NCBI GenBank assembly: GCA_016201085.1
Contig: JACQDO010000087.1
Location: 1 to 9,531, forward strand
Length of the DNA: 9,531 nt
Direction of reading: 5' to 3'
Source: Hyphomicrobiales bacterium
GTDB lineage: Bacteria; Pseudomonadota; Alphaproteobacteria; Rhizobiales; Xanthobacteraceae
Shown: positions 1 through 5,821 of the stretch, one piece after another
Numbering within the stretch: position 1 is the stretch's first letter
How the letters are laid out: every line of letters starts with the position of its first letter
The notes under the pieces: model-generated
Told to the model about the DNA's origin: nothing
Databases searched by the model: none
Seen by the model: the letters and a program-made list of their open reading frames with translations, nothing else
Made by a program: the position numbers and the translations under genes

Positions 1-227
1 AGAGCCCGTTTGAGAATGCAGTGCGGTTTCAACTCCCCTCCCCCCACGCGCCCTTGCGCGTGGTGGGGAGGGGTTGGGGGTGGGGGGAGGATCGAAAATC
101 TGCATCAATCGCCGAATAGAACGCCCCCCACCCCGGCGAGCATCGCTAACGCGATCCTCGCCGACCCTCCCCACCGCTTCGCGGGGGAAGGGTAAGAAGA
201 CGCCGGCCGTATTCTCAAACGGACTCT
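1..227. repeat. Complex intergenic repeat with terminal inverted repeats
   Basis: Bases 1-17 (AGAGCCCGTTTGAGAAT) match the reverse complement of 211-227 at 16 of 17 positions. The right arm may extend by a few bases, and the left arm may start before the window. Between the arms are three more foldable units: a long hairpin with arms 33-51 and 56-74, rich in C on one side and G on the other; a hairpin at 135-162 (GGCGAG/CTCGCC, one C:C mismatch, ATCGC/GCGAT, loop TAAC); and a C/G-rich imperfect hairpin at about 164-192. No protein is supported here. It lies just beyond the 3' end of the minus-strand radical SAM gene and could stop or stabilise its transcript, but no T-run is present. The layout resembles a MITE-like or palindromic intergenic element; this class assignment is inference. 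Confidence 0.6.
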
Positions 228-240
228 TAGCCAGACGCGG

Positions 241-2085
241 TCACTCCGCCGCTTCCGCCGGCACGCCAGGCTCCGCCGGCGCGATAGAAGCTTCGGCATG
301 CGACGTGTGAGCGCGGATTTTGTCATCGCGATATTTGCGCTTGAGCGCCGCCTCGCCGCCGGTGGTCGCGTGGTAGAGATCGAGCGCGTCGAACTCGTCG
401 GCCTTGGGGGCTGCGATGGCGATATCGGAATAGCTCCAGCGGTCGGGCGCGTTGAGCGCCTTTTTCAGCAGCGCCTTGCAGCGCAGATAGACGCGCGCGT
501 AGTTGAAGGCCTTCACCACAATGCCGCCCCAGTAGCGCGGATAGAACAGCAGCGGGTTCACCAGCGGCAGTCCGTGGCGGCGGTCGCGCCGGTATTTGAG
601 GCGGAAGGCGCCGCTTTCCAGCGGATGCACGCCCTCATAGAGGATGGTCAGGTAGAACCACAGGATGGTCGACAGCGTGGTTCCGGGCCGTCCCTTCGGG
701 CAGGCGCAGGTGCGGCGCAGGATCGTATAGATGTGCTCCGGCGTGTAGAACGTGGCCCACGCCGCGCGGTAGGCCTCCTCCCACTCCGCGTCCGTCATGC
801 CGCCGCTGTGATGCGAGACGCGGTGGTTGAGATCGTATTTGTTCATGTCCGGGTCCATCCAGATGCCCTTGGACGAGAGCACCTTGTGGTCTTCCGAACC
901 CGGCAGCGGCGTGAGGAAGAAGAATTCCAGGATGTCGATCGGCAGTTCGCGCTTGATGATCTCGATATCGCGCAGGATCGAGGCCTTGGAGTCGGCGGGG
1001 AAGCCGAGGATATAGCCGGCATAGGTGATGGCGCCGTGGTTGCGCCACATCTGCAGCATCTCGCGGTATTCGGTGATCTTGTTCTGCCGCTTCTTGGCGG
1101 CGATCAGATTGTCCGGGTTGATGTTCTCCAGTCCGATGAAGGCGCGGCGCACGCCGGCGCGCGTCGCCTTCTCGATGAAGCCCGGGATCTTGTGGCACAG
1201 CGTATCGACTTGAATCGTAAAGCCGATATTCATGCCCTCGCCTTCCCGCATCTGGATCATGCGGTCGAACAGCGTCTCCCACGCGCTGTTGCGCGCGAAA
1301 TTGTCGTCGGTGATGAAGAATCGCTTGATGCCCTCGGCATAGTTCTCGCGCACGATCTTTTCCAGATCGTCGGCCGAGCGGATACGGCTCTTGCGGCCTT
1401 GCACGTTGATGATGGTGCAGAACGAGCACTGGTAGGGGCAGCCGCGGCCGAGATCGATGCTCGACAGGTTGCCGACGGTGCGCTGCACGTGCTTGCGCGG
1501 CAGGAACGGCGGCGGCTCGCCGGTGATGTTCGGCAGCGCGTCCATGTAATTGTACAGCGGCTTGAGCTTGCCGCCGAAGGCGTCGATCAGAACTTCGTCG
1601 AGCCGCTGTTCTTCCGCCTCGCCGGCGAAGAACGATATCCCTAAGTCCTGCGCGGCTTTGATGTCGCCCGGCAACTCCGGCAACATGGCGATGCAGCCGG
1701 AAATGTGGAAGCCGCCGATGCACACCGGCAGCCCGGCGGCGAGGAAGGGGCGCGCCAAATCGACGGCGCGCGGAAACTGGTTCGACTGCACGCCGACCAG
1801 GCCGATCAGGCAACGTCCGCCCTCTTCGCGGATCATCTTGACGATCTGCTCGGGCCGAACCCGTCGGTTGGTCTCGTCATAAGTATGCAGGCGGATGTCG
1901 ACGCCCTTGCCCAGCACGTCGCGGCGTCGCGCGTCCTCGGCCAGCGCATTCAGACAGGCCAGCGTGTTGGAAGGGATCGCCGAGCGGAACCATTGGATCG
2001 GATAGCCGTCGTCGTCGTAATGCGTCGGCTTGATCATCACAAAGTGGAAACGCGCGGGATCGCTGCCGGCGTTCTGAGATGACAT
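241..2085 (-). CDS. Radical SAM protein with degenerate B12-binding-like N-terminal domain
   Basis: This 614-aa cytosolic enzyme has the radical SAM cluster motif CxxxCxxC (G-C-P-Y-Q-C-S-F-C, Cys216, Cys220, Cys223), which binds a 4Fe-4S cluster and cleaves S-adenosylmethionine to a 5'-deoxyadenosyl radical. A Rossmann-like region at about residues 55-170 (LIGLVGVQSNQF, then PVCIGGFHISG) sits where COG1032 enzymes carry the cobalamin domain, but no DxHxxG cobalamin ligand motif is visible. The barrel continues through ITDDNF, GLENINPD and GYILGFPADS to about residue 400. A C-terminal extension of about 200 aa holds a possible extra Cys pair (RRTCACPKG) and aromatic-rich segments. The ATG at 2085 is chosen because GAGGAAA lies about 8 nt upstream; a TTG at 2118 falls almost at the predicted transcription start. 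No pathway partner lies beside it, so the substrate is unknown. The radical SAM assignment is firm; the reaction is not. Confidence 0.9.
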   Translation of the reverse strand: MSSQNAGSDPARFHFVMIKPTHYDDDGYPIQWFRSAIPSNTLACLNALAEDARRRDVLGKGVDIRLHTYDETNRRVRPEQIVKMIREEGGRCLIGLVGVQSNQFPRAVDLARPFLAAGLPVCIGGFHISGCIAMLPELPGDIKAAQDLGISFFAGEAEEQRLDEVLIDAFGGKLKPLYNYMDALPNITGEPPPFLPRKHVQRTVGNLSSIDLGRGCPYQCSFCTIINVQGRKSRIRSADDLEKIVRENYAEGIKRFFITDDNFARNSAWETLFDRMIQMREGEGMNIGFTIQVDTLCHKIPGFIEKATRAGVRRAFIGLENINPDNLIAAKKRQNKITEYREMLQMWRNHGAITYAGYILGFPADSKASILRDIEIIKRELPIDILEFFFLTPLPGSEDHKVLSSKGIWMDPDMNKYDLNHRVSHHSGGMTDAEWEEAYRAAWATFYTPEHIYTILRRTCACPKGRPGTTLSTILWFYLTILYEGVHPLESGAFRLKYRRDRRHGLPLVNPLLFYPRYWGGIVVKAFNYARVYLRCKALLKKALNAPDRWSYSDIAIAAPKADEFDALDLYHATTGGEAALKRKYRDDKIRAHTSHAEASIAPAEPGVPAEAAE

Positions 2086-2129
2086 CCTGGATTTCCTCGC
2101 GGCCGATGACTGACGCAAACGATAAATTC

Positions 2130-2157
2130 ATTATACGTGGCGCTTGCTTGCTCCCAA
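2130..2157 (-). promoter_or_regulatory. Sigma70-type promoter of the radical SAM gene
   Basis: On the minus strand, TATAAT (2135-2130) is a perfect -10 box. TTGGGA (2157-2152) is a 4/6 match to the -35 box with a 16-bp spacer. Transcription would start near 2123, giving a leader of about 38 nt before the ATG at 2085. This supports that start codon over the upstream TTG at 2118. Confidence 0.6.
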
Positions 2158-2168
2158 AGTTGAATTTT

Positions 2169-2234
2169 GCGGCGTATTTAACGGCCAAACGCCGCATTCG
2201 GCGGCATTTCGCGGCCAAATTGCCGATATTGGCC
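2169..2234. promoter_or_regulatory. Hairpin-rich region between divergent genes
   Basis: The intergenic stretch contains GCGGCGT (2169-2175) pairing with ACGCCGC (2189-2195). A competing hairpin GCCGC/GCGGC lies at 2191-2205, and GGCCAA (2213-2218) pairs with TTGGCC (2229-2234). The octamer CGGCCAAA occurs twice about 30 bp apart. This could be an operator or a remnant palindromic repeat. A weak -10-like TATAAC at 2262-2267 could serve the plus-strand gene starting at 2319, but no good -35 box matches it. The structures are visible; their function is not shown. Confidence 0.35.
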
Positions 2235-2318
2235 CCTGGCGGGTCGACCGCCGCATCCCCATATAACGAACTTGGGTTTCATGCATTGGGCCCGCACAGG
2301 GTCGTGAGGAGTTTGTCG

Positions 2319-2576
2319 ATGGCTTTCAATTACAACGCGCCGGCGGAGCTGTTCCCCTCGCGCAACCGCAAGATCGCCAGCAGGGTGAAATATCGCCGTT
2401 TCGATCGCGCCGCCGACGCCATCCGCTTCGCGGTGGAAGAGCTGCCCGAGCCGCTGCTGCTCGGCGCCTATATCGAGATCGAGGAAAATCGGCTCGGTCA
2501 CAAGGACATCCGCGCGCTGTACGAAAGCGAAAGCTTTCCGTTGCGCAAGAGCGTCAAGCAAACGGTCGACGCGTAA
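2319..2576 (+). CDS. Conserved small protein of unknown function (85 aa)
   Basis: This 85-aa soluble protein begins MAFNYNAPAELF. The ATG at 2319 is preceded by GTGAGGAG about 7 nt upstream, a strong ribosome binding site. The same frame is open further upstream, but without a comparable site. The middle reads YRRFDRAADAIRFAVEELP, followed by LGAYIEIEENRLGHKDIRALYES, an alpha-beta pattern without catalytic motifs or membrane segments. From memory, similar short proteins occur in Bradyrhizobium relatives (family knowledge, not checked). It is divergent from the radical SAM gene and 200 bp upstream of the cold shock gene. No function is assigned. Confidence 0.82.
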   Translation: MAFNYNAPAELFPSRNRKIASRVKYRRFDRAADAIRFAVEELPEPLLLGAYIEIEENRLGHKDIRALYESESFPLRKSVKQTVDA

Positions 2577-2776
2577 GTGTGCAGGTTTGACCGTTTCGGC
2601 CGTTTCGTGTAGGCAGGACGCGTTGAAACCAAAGTTTTTGGTTCTGCCTTGCTGTGCTGCCCGTTTGAGGGCGCCTAACAAAGCACCCGTAAAACTCGGA
2701 TGTTTCGATCGCTCGAAGCGATGACCGCTTTCAGCGCATCTCAACAGAAGCAGCGTATCAAGCAAAGGTAGCCACG
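2577..2776 (+). promoter_or_regulatory. Upstream/leader region of the cold shock gene
   Basis: This is 200 bp without a supported gene. It contains a TTGACC -35-like hexamer at 2587-2592 with only a poor -10 partner (TGTAGG near 2608). It also holds a 7-bp stem AACCAAA/TTTGGTT (2627-2633 and 2637-2643, loop GTT) and a 6-bp stem ATCGCT/AGCGAT (2708-2713 and 2717-2722). Long structured leaders are typical of cspA-like mRNAs, where they control stability and translation with temperature. The first hairpin could instead end the upstream 85-aa transcript. The ribosome site AAAGG is at 2764-2768. Confidence 0.4.
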
Positions 2777-2980
2777 ATGGCCTCAGGTACTGTCAAGTTC
2801 TTCAACACGCAAAAAGGTTTCGGTTTCATCACGCCGAGCGATGGCTCGCGCGACGTGTTCGTGCACATCAGCGCGGTCGAGCGCGCCGGCATGAGCACGC
2901 TCAACGAGGGCCAGCGCCTCACCTATGAAATCGTCACCGAGCGCGGCAAGCAGGCGGCCTCCAATCTGCAGAACGCCTGA
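2777..2980 (+). CDS. cspA: Cold shock protein, CspA family
   Basis: This 67-aa single cold-shock-domain protein is a small five-stranded beta barrel that binds single-stranded RNA or DNA and acts as an RNA chaperone in the cytosol. The sequence shows MASGTVKFFN at the N-terminus, RNP1 as KGFGFI (residues 13-18) and RNP2 as VFVHI (27-31), followed by the usual C-terminal strand. The length is normal for the family. AAAGG lies about 8 nt before the ATG, and a strong terminator follows at 3010-3038, so the gene is probably a single transcription unit. The cspA symbol is used generically: alphaproteobacteria carry several paralogues, and the cold-inducible one cannot be told from sequence alone. 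Confidence 0.95.
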   Translation: MASGTVKFFNTQKGFGFITPSDGSRDVFVHISAVERAGMSTLNEGQRLTYEIVTERGKQAASNLQNA

Positions 2981-3009
2981 GACGCCGAGACGCGGCTGAC
3001 ATTCAGCGC

Positions 3010-3038
3010 AACGCCCGGCCCAAGCGCCGGGCGTTTTT
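3010..3038 (+). terminator. Rho-independent terminator of the cold shock gene
   Basis: A perfect 10-bp stem, AACGCCCGGC (3010-3019) with GCCGGGCGTT (3026-3035), has a 6-nt loop. The stem runs into five T residues (3034-3038). It lies 30 bp after the cold shock stop codon. Confidence 0.93.
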
Positions 3039-3099
3039 GCTCTACCGCGCTGACGCTTCCAGCGCATAACGCCGCCACAGGAAGCAAGCGAGCACCGAC

Positions 3100-3294
3100 A
3101 TGATGCATAAGTTCAATATCGGCGCCAACGTCTATTACGAGCCGGCCTACGGCAACGCGGCCGCCCGCGGCATCTACAAGATCGTGCGCAGGCTGCCGGT
3201 CGAGAACGACAACCGCCTCGCCTATCGCATCAAGAGCGCGGCGGAAAACTTCGAGCGCATCGCCGAGGAACACCAGCTCAGCCGCGGCGAGTGA
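3100..3294 (+). CDS. Conserved small protein of unknown function (64 aa)
   Basis: This 64-aa protein contains FNIGANVYYEPAYGNA, then GIYKIVRRLPVENDNRLAYRIKSAAENFERIAEEHQL. The beta-rich N-terminal half and the phrase YRIKSAAENFERIAEE resemble a short protein I associate with Bradyrhizobium relatives (from memory, unverified). It may fold as a small SH3-like barrel with a C-terminal helix; that is a guess. The first two codons are both ATG, so it may start at 3100 or 3103; only a weak GCGAG precedes them. It lies after the cold shock terminator, so it probably has its own promoter or depends on readthrough. No function is assigned. Confidence 0.78.
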   Translation: MMHKFNIGANVYYEPAYGNAAARGIYKIVRRLPVENDNRLAYRIKSAAENFERIAEEHQLSRGE

Positions 3295-3325
3295 AGCTAA
3301 GTCTGGGCCACACGGCGGCCTAAAT

Positions 3326-3426
3326 CCGTCATCCTGAGGCGCCCGGCGAAGCCGGGCCTCGAAGGATGAACGGCCCGGGCCGTCGCCCTTCGAGGGCCGC
3401 CTTCGGCGGCCACCTCAGGGTGACGG
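3326..3426. repeat. Cloverleaf-like palindromic intergenic repeat
   Basis: The outer arms CCGTCATCCTGAGG (3326-3339) and CCTCAGGGTGACGG (3413-3426) pair with one mismatch. Inside are a hairpin GCCCGGC-GAA-GCCGGGC (3341-3357), a central arm CCTCGAAGG/CCTTCGAGG (3357-3365 and 3387-3395) enclosing a perfect 14-bp palindrome ACGGCCCGGGCCGT (3370-3383), and a hairpin GGCCGCC-TTC-GGCGGCC (3395-3411). The outer GTCATCCTGAGG and inner CCTCGAAGGATG words match a repeat family I recognise as abundant in Bradyrhizobiaceae intergenic regions. It follows the 64-aa gene and may serve as its transcript end. It has no coding potential of its own. Confidence 0.8.
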
Positions 3427-3511
3427 TGATAAGTATGATGCCCATTTCCCGCCATTTTGCCGCCATTCACGCGATTATCAGCTCTTTTCAAGCATCCGTG
3501 ATGCATCCGGC

Positions 3512-3536
3512 GGAACTCTAGGCCCGTAACTACGTT
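3512..3536 (+). promoter_or_regulatory. EcfG-type general stress response promoter
   Basis: GGAAC (3512-3516) is followed after exactly 16 bp by CGTT (3533-3536). This is the full consensus of EcfG/RpoE2-type sigma factors, which run the PhyR-NepR general stress response in alphaproteobacteria. It lies on the coding strand 70 bp before the ATG of the 69-aa membrane protein, implying a leader of about 60 nt. No other good match to this pattern was found in the intergenic regions of the window. Confidence 0.72.
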
Positions 3537-3606
3537 AGACCGCGAACCACGGATGAACCTTTTCCGGGGCCGGCCCGACATAGGGATAAGGACCTTGGAG
3601 GACGCC

Positions 3607-3816
3607 ATGAACTGGTCGATGTACACCGCAGACCGCACCACCCACCTCAAGATCGTGGTGGTCGGACTTTGCGCCGCGCTGCTGATCGCCGTTGTCGGTA
3701 TCTCCGCGCGCAGCCTCAATCTCGGCACCGATATCATGACGGCGCAGTCGCCGACCGTGATCAAGGCCGGCGGCCCGGTGGTGTTCACCGACCGCAGCGG
3801 CCCCACCATCCGCTGA
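3607..3816 (+). CDS. Small single-pass membrane protein (69 aa)
   Basis: This 69-aa protein has a hydrophilic N-terminus (MNWSMYTADRTTHLK), one membrane segment at about residues 15-34 (IVVVGLCAALLIAVVGISA), and a short tail likely in the periplasm (TAQSPTVIKAGGPVVFTDRSG). The segment could instead act as an uncleaved signal anchor. The ATG at 3607 is chosen because GGAGG lies 5 nt upstream; an in-frame ATG at 3553 lacks such a site. It is preceded by the EcfG-type promoter and followed by its own terminator, so it appears to be a monocistronic stress-induced gene. Similar small membrane proteins occur, from memory, in Bradyrhizobium relatives. The molecular role is unknown. Confidence 0.82.
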   Translation: MNWSMYTADRTTHLKIVVVGLCAALLIAVVGISARSLNLGTDIMTAQSPTVIKAGGPVVFTDRSGPTIR

Positions 3817-3884
3817 CCCGGATACTTATAGCCCCGCCGACGGCGAGCCACCGATTGGCTTGATAAACCTCCCTGCCCCTCCCG

Positions 3885-3911
3885 CGCGCCGCATTTGCGG
3901 CGCGTTTTTTT
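3885..3911 (+). terminator. Rho-independent terminator after the small membrane protein gene
   Basis: CGCGCCGC (3885-3892) pairs perfectly with GCGGCGCG (3897-3904) around an ATTT loop. Seven T residues (3905-3911) follow. It separates the stress-promoter gene from the secreted protein gene that starts about 20 bp later. Confidence 0.93.
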
Positions 3912-3930
3912 GTGAGCAAACGGAGGTCGA

Positions 3931-5127
3931 TTGACCGCCCTGGCGATATCCCGCAAAACGTCACGAATCATGAAGCGCTTTCGTCATTTTCGCGTGATGG
4001 GCCTGATCGCCGCGGGCGTTCTGTTGGCGCTCGCGCCCGCGCGCGCGCAAAATACGCAGCCCAGCGCGGCGGCGATCGTCGACTACCAGGCCAGGCTCGC
4101 GCAATACACGCTCGCCCGCAGCGCCTATGACGAGCAAGCGAGCGCCTATTGGGACCAGGTGGTGGAGAAACGGCGCGCGCGCAATGCCAAGCGCCGCATC
4201 AATGCGCCGGTCGTGCTCGACGATTACGTGCTGACGCAGCCGCCGCTTTATTCCGGACCGCCGCGCCCGGTCGATCCGCGCGAGCCGACGGCGTTGCCGC
4301 CCGACGACAAGCCGCCAATCCCGCTGATCGCCGATTTTCTGGCCAATGCCGCGACGCAATTCGGCTTTGTGCCGCAGCGCCCGACGAGCGAAATCGAGTT
4401 CAAGCGCGCCTATGCGAGGGCCGCGCTCGAAGCCGGCCTCACCCGCGAGCAGATCGTCGGCATCTACGCCTTCGAGACCGGCGGCAACGGCACCTACGAC
4501 ATGCAGGCCGGCGTCACGGCCACGCGCGCGCGCGCCATCTCGCCGGCGGTCGGCTACAATCAACTGCTCAGCACCAATTCGGTGTCGCTTTTGGCCGAAC
4601 ACGGCGGCCGCCTGCTCAGCATGCTGCGGCAGAAATCGAAAACTCTATCCGGCGATGCCAAGATCACGATGGATATCAAGATCGAGGCGCTCAAGCGCAT
4701 GATCGCCTACGCCCGCAGCGTGCCGAATAATTGGAACGAGCACGACCGGCTGGCCAAGACCACGGCGGGCGGCATTGGCATCCACGCAGTGGTGCTCGAC
4801 CGCGATATCGGTCCGCTATTGCAGGTGCAGAAGCTGATCAATTCGGTACGTTTCGCGCGCGCCAAGCATCACGCCGCGCCGCTCTCCGCCGCCGAACTGG
4901 AGCTGATGAACCTGACCGGCGACGGCAACGGCATCGATATGATCGCGATGCCGGCGGATTTGCGCGCGCGCGTGCCGACGGCGAATTTCTTTCAGCGCTC
5001 GGGCTACGAGCGCAATCCGGTAGCGCGCCGCACCGGCGTGGTGGCGGGGCTGATCGCCGACATCGAAAACAAGATGCTGCGCGCGGCGCAGGCGCCGGGC
5101 GCCAAGGATCTGGCGGCGGCGTTCTAA
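3931..5127 (+). CDS. Secreted protein with lysozyme/transglycosylase-like core
   Basis: The protein is 398 aa from a TTG at 3931, which follows GGAGG by 4 nt. The alternative ATG at 3970 gives 385 aa and a more usual signal peptide (MKRFRHFRVMGLIAAGVLLALAPARA-Q), but it lacks a ribosome site. Using 398-aa numbering, the signal cleavage site would be after about residue 39, so the protein is exported. Residues 45-130 are charged and Pro-rich. Residues 131-230 resemble a lysozyme-like fold: TREQIVGIYAFETGGNG has a candidate catalytic Glu182, and ISPAVGYNQLL (203-213) resembles the G-x-M/N-Q-L motif of SLT enzymes. A helical C-terminal part follows. It may therefore cut or bind peptidoglycan, but this rests on motif resemblance only. 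The HPP membrane protein gene follows after 32 nt and is probably co-transcribed. Confidence 0.85.
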   Translation: MTALAISRKTSRIMKRFRHFRVMGLIAAGVLLALAPARAQNTQPSAAAIVDYQARLAQYTLARSAYDEQASAYWDQVVEKRRARNAKRRINAPVVLDDYVLTQPPLYSGPPRPVDPREPTALPPDDKPPIPLIADFLANAATQFGFVPQRPTSEIEFKRAYARAALEAGLTREQIVGIYAFETGGNGTYDMQAGVTATRARAISPAVGYNQLLSTNSVSLLAEHGGRLLSMLRQKSKTLSGDAKITMDIKIEALKRMIAYARSVPNNWNEHDRLAKTTAGGIGIHAVVLDRDIGPLLQVQKLINSVRFARAKHHAAPLSAAELELMNLTGDGNGIDMIAMPADLRARVPTANFFQRSGYERNPVARRTGVVAGLIADIENKMLRAAQAPGAKDLAAAF

Positions 5128-5159
5128 GCCGCGCCGGTGCAGGGAATGGATAGCAGGCC

Positions 5160-5633
5160 ATGCAGGACCACCACCGCGCCACCATCGGAATGCTGGCCGG
5201 CGCCGCCGGCGGCGCCGTGGCGATCGGCATCATGGAGGCGTTTTCCACCCGCGCCGCCATACCGCTGATGGCGATTCCCTTCGCCACCTCCATCGTCCTG
5301 GTCATGGGCTCGCCGGAAGTGGAAGCGGCGCAGCCGCGCGCGCTGATCGGCGGCCACATCGTGTCGACGATTGTCGGAATCCTGGTGGTGCAGATCGCCG
5401 GGCCGGCGCCGTGGGCCGCGGCGCTGGCGGTCGGCCTGGCCATCGCGGCGATGCATGTCACGCGCACCTTTCATCCGCCCGCCGGCATCGATCCGCTGCT
5501 GGTGGTGGTGAATAATATGCACTGGAGTTTTCTGTTTGTGCCGGTGGCGGCCGGCGCGGTTCTGCTCGCGCTGTTTGCCTTCGTCTGGCACATCGTCGTG
5601 CGCCGCTATTCGTGGCCGACACGCTGGTGGTGA
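5160..5633 (+). CDS. HPP family integral membrane protein
   Basis: This 157-aa inner-membrane protein has about four hydrophobic segments (roughly residues 8-26, 32-50, 62-80 and 85-102) and a last one at 123-147. The family signature FHPPAGIDPLL (residues 104-114, His-Pro-Pro at 105-107) and the conserved SPEVEAAQPRALIGGH (51-66) place it in the HPP family (Pfam PF04982). Some plant and cyanobacterial members transport nitrite, while most bacterial members are uncharacterised; transport here is inference. The ATG at 5160 has only a weak, close AGG upstream, consistent with translation following the upstream secreted protein gene. A structured repeat begins 43 bp after the stop. Confidence 0.9.
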   Translation: MQDHHRATIGMLAGAAGGAVAIGIMEAFSTRAAIPLMAIPFATSIVLVMGSPEVEAAQPRALIGGHIVSTIVGILVVQIAGPAPWAAALAVGLAIAAMHVTRTFHPPAGIDPLLVVVNNMHWSFLFVPVAAGAVLLALFAFVWHIVVRRYSWPTRWW

Positions 5634-5676
5634 AGACGCCAGTCCGCCCCCTTTCCTACTCGCCAAAACCGCGCCG

Positions 5677-5781
5677 CTAGAGCGTTTTCCGGCGAAGTGG
5701 AAACCGGTTCGCCGTAGAAAATGCGACCAAATAAAGAATCTAGAGCGCGTTCCGATTCAATTGAATCGGAACGCGCTCTAG
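5677..5781. repeat. 105-bp palindromic repeat ending in a perfect 42-bp palindrome
   Basis: The unit begins CTAGAGCG (5677-5684) and ends CGCTCTAG (5774-5781), a perfect 8-bp terminal inverted repeat; the same word recurs at 5740. The left half folds as GCGTTTTC with GAAAATGC, enclosing CGGCGAA/TTCGCCG. The right half, 5740-5781, is a perfect 42-bp palindrome centred between 5760 and 5761, each arm 21 bases (starting CTAGAGCGCGTTCCG). The left-half wording (GTTTTCCGGCGAAGTGGA...ACCGGTTCGCC) resembles intergenic repeats common in Bradyrhizobium and relatives. It lies between the HPP gene and the next operon, 40 bp before the ATG at 5822. Confidence 0.85.
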
Positions 5782-5821
5782 GCGATCATTGCGATCGCGT
5801 CGGCATCAACGAGGCGGCAGC

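Noticed and set aside
298..1644. Long plus-strand open frame (448 codons) opposite the radical SAM gene
   Set aside because: It is a GC-driven antisense shadow of a gene with clear motifs; its translation is Arg/Val/Asp-rich with no recognisable domain.
635..1813. Second minus-strand frame inside the radical SAM gene
   Set aside because: It overlaps the real gene in another frame and gives an Arg/His/Pro-rich low-complexity product.
2086..2118. Upstream TTG start for the radical SAM gene
   Set aside because: It would fall within about 5 nt of the predicted transcription start and lacks a ribosome site; the ATG at 2085 has GAGGAAA.
2178..2765. Minus-strand frame of 195 codons opposite the 85-aa gene and the cspA leader
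   Set aside because: The plus-strand gene has a strong ribosome site and protein-like composition; the antisense product shows no motif.
3553..3606. Upstream ATG for the small membrane protein
   Set aside because: No ribosome site precedes it, while GGAGG sits 5 nt before the ATG at 3607.
3297..3971. Minus-strand frame of 224 codons across the cloverleaf repeat and small membrane gene
   Set aside because: It reads through a palindromic repeat, a promoter and two functional plus-strand elements, and its product is low-complexity.
5768..5792. GGAAC in the 42-bp palindrome as a second EcfG promoter
   Set aside because: Neither a 16-bp nor a 17-bp spacer gives CGTT or a close match.
5789..5821. 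Upstream TTG start for the DUF5996-like protein
   Set aside because: It begins only 8 bp after the palindromic repeat and has no ribosome site; the ATG at 5822 has GAGG at proper distance.
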